A DNA stretch of 64,000 bases from Kiritimatiellia bacterium (GTDB lineage: Bacteria; Verrucomicrobiota; Kiritimatiellia; CAIVKH01). Where the stretch lies: contig JAOSKE010000001.1 of assembly GCA_027493775.1 (NCBI GenBank), forward strand, positions 186,001 through 250,000, read 5' to 3'. The notes under the pieces are model-generated. The model was not told the origin of the DNA. It ran no database searches and saw only the letters and a program-made list of their open reading frames with translations. The position numbers were made by a program, and so were the translations under genes. How positions within the stretch are numbered: the stretch's first letter is position 1; each line of letters opens with the position of its first letter. Of this stretch, positions 63,302-64,000 are shown piece after piece.

Positions 63302-64000
63302 GTGAAGAAGAGTCGTTGGATTATTTCTGTTTTGGCTGTGCTTTCCTGTGTCGGCTTGCTGTTGCCCCTGCCGTGGACGATTCGTGATCGTTTGTGGCAC
63401 GCACTGGAGGATCTGGCGCATTTCCCCCTGTTTGCGCTTATCGCGATGGCGCTGTGGCTTTGGCTGAACCCCTTGTCACGAACTCGTCGCTTCTGGTCGG
63501 CGCTGAGTCTTTCTGTTCTGCTGGCTGTCGGGGTGGAACTGCTGCAGCGCTATACGCATCGCGATCCCTCAATTGAAGATGTCGCCATGTCCGCATTGGG
63601 TGCGTTGGCGGGTGTTCTGCTGATGGACTCCTTTATCGGGTTGCGTCGCCTCTGGCGCGTCGTTGAACGGTGTGGAGTTTTTGCGTTACTCGTGCTCGCG
63701 TTGATTCCGGTTTCCTCTGTTGTCTTCGACCGCGCGCGGTCGCGTGCGGAGTTTCCTCTGATCGCTTCGTTTGAACGCCGTTCGGAGTGGGGGCGATGGT
63801 CTGTTCGCGATGCGCAGATGGAGCGTGTTCGCAATCATGCGACGGAGGGGAAGTACGCACTACGATTTACTGTGGTTTCAGAGCCGGGCCCCTATCCTGC
63901 GGCATTTATGACGGATGGAATAGGAAACTGGGAGGGGTATTCGGAGCTGTGCCTTGATATATTTCTTCCCGGCGCCTCGAATCTCGTTCTCTGGCTTCGT
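63302..64000 (+). CDS. VanZ-like membrane protein with C-terminal beta-sandwich-like segment (partial)
   Basis: An open frame from GTG 63302 to the window end, 233 codons so far. The first 120 residues have four hydrophobic segments with HFPLFALIAMALWLW, then VGVELLQRYTHRDPSIEDVA and GALAGVLLM, matching VanZ-like proteins (ELLQ..., D.. motif). A fifth hydrophobic segment (VFALLVLALIPVSSVVF) leads to an outside segment, FPLIASFERRSEWGRWSVRD then GKYALRFTVVSEPG and NWEGYSELCLDIF, which resembles CBM11/CIA30-like sandwich domains. VanZ domains occur with polysaccharide gene sets; function unknown. The 3' end is outside the window. Confidence 0.75.
   Translation, partial: MKKSRWIISVLAVLSCVGLLLPLPWTIRDRLWHALEDLAHFPLFALIAMALWLWLNPLSRTRRFWSALSLSVLLAVGVELLQRYTHRDPSIEDVAMSALGALAGVLLMDSFIGLRRLWRVVERCGVFALLVLALIPVSSVVFDRARSRAEFPLIASFERRSEWGRWSVRDAQMERVRNHATEGKYALRFTVVSEPGPYPAAFMTDGIGNWEGYSELCLDIFLPGASNLVLWLR

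Overview
The window is one continuous stretch of surface-polysaccharide biosynthesis genes interrupted by a single giant gene. About 40 genes were recognised: glycosyltransferases (GT2, GT4, GT-C and GT32-like), nucleotide-sugar enzymes, O-acetylation and deacetylation genes, methyltransferases and UPF0104-type membrane proteins. No rRNA, tRNA, CRISPR array, transposase or integrase was seen. Base composition is moderately GC-rich. The beta-helix repeat style (endings of the type SPLIDAGDP and PNGGRxNxGxYGNT) and the palindrome-rich intergenic DNA suggest a Gram-negative bacterium, perhaps of the PVC superphylum (Kiritimatiellota/Verrucomicrobiota-like). This is an inference, because there is no phylogenetic marker in the window.

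Layout. 1-15968: mixed-strand glycosyltransferases, two paralogous FAD oxidoreductases, and a tight block (9813-14800) with a deacetylase, an MBOAT O-acetyltransferase, its AlgJ/AlgX-like partner, a small lipoprotein and a GT4. 15969-23927: three repeat-dense non-coding tracts separated by GT genes; they hold tandem copies of about 492 bp and 617 bp and eleven composite inverted-repeat (REPIN/MITE-like) elements. 23928-31362: more glycosyltransferases, a hexapeptide acyltransferase and a methyltransferase. 31621-49491: a reconstructed 17.9-kb gene for a secreted protein of about 5,955 residues made of 13 consecutive beta-helix plus sandwich modules. 49513-56141: a minus-strand block with a GT32-like/methyltransferase two-domain protein, an FkbM-like methyltransferase, a GT-C-like protein, a UPF0104 protein, a GT2 and an epimerase. 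56353-62152: nucleotide-sugar genes for two routes, a WbpB/WbpD/WbpE-like diacetamido-uronate branch interleaved with an RfbF/RfbG/CDP-paratose-2-epimerase-like branch. The end holds a second UPF0104 protein and a VanZ-like gene running off the edge.

Reading frames. I reconstruct 15 single-base frame disruptions in nine genes, most inside or next to short homopolymers. Correcting them restores full-length proteins with integral codon counts, so I treat them mainly as sequence errors and give whole-gene coordinates.

Together the genes would make activated sugars, assemble a glycan on the inner membrane, modify it by acetyl and methyl groups, and probably move it outward. No recognisable Wzx/Wzy pair or ABC exporter is in the window. 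The giant protein may be a surface fibre or a partner of that glycan layer; that link rests on position only.
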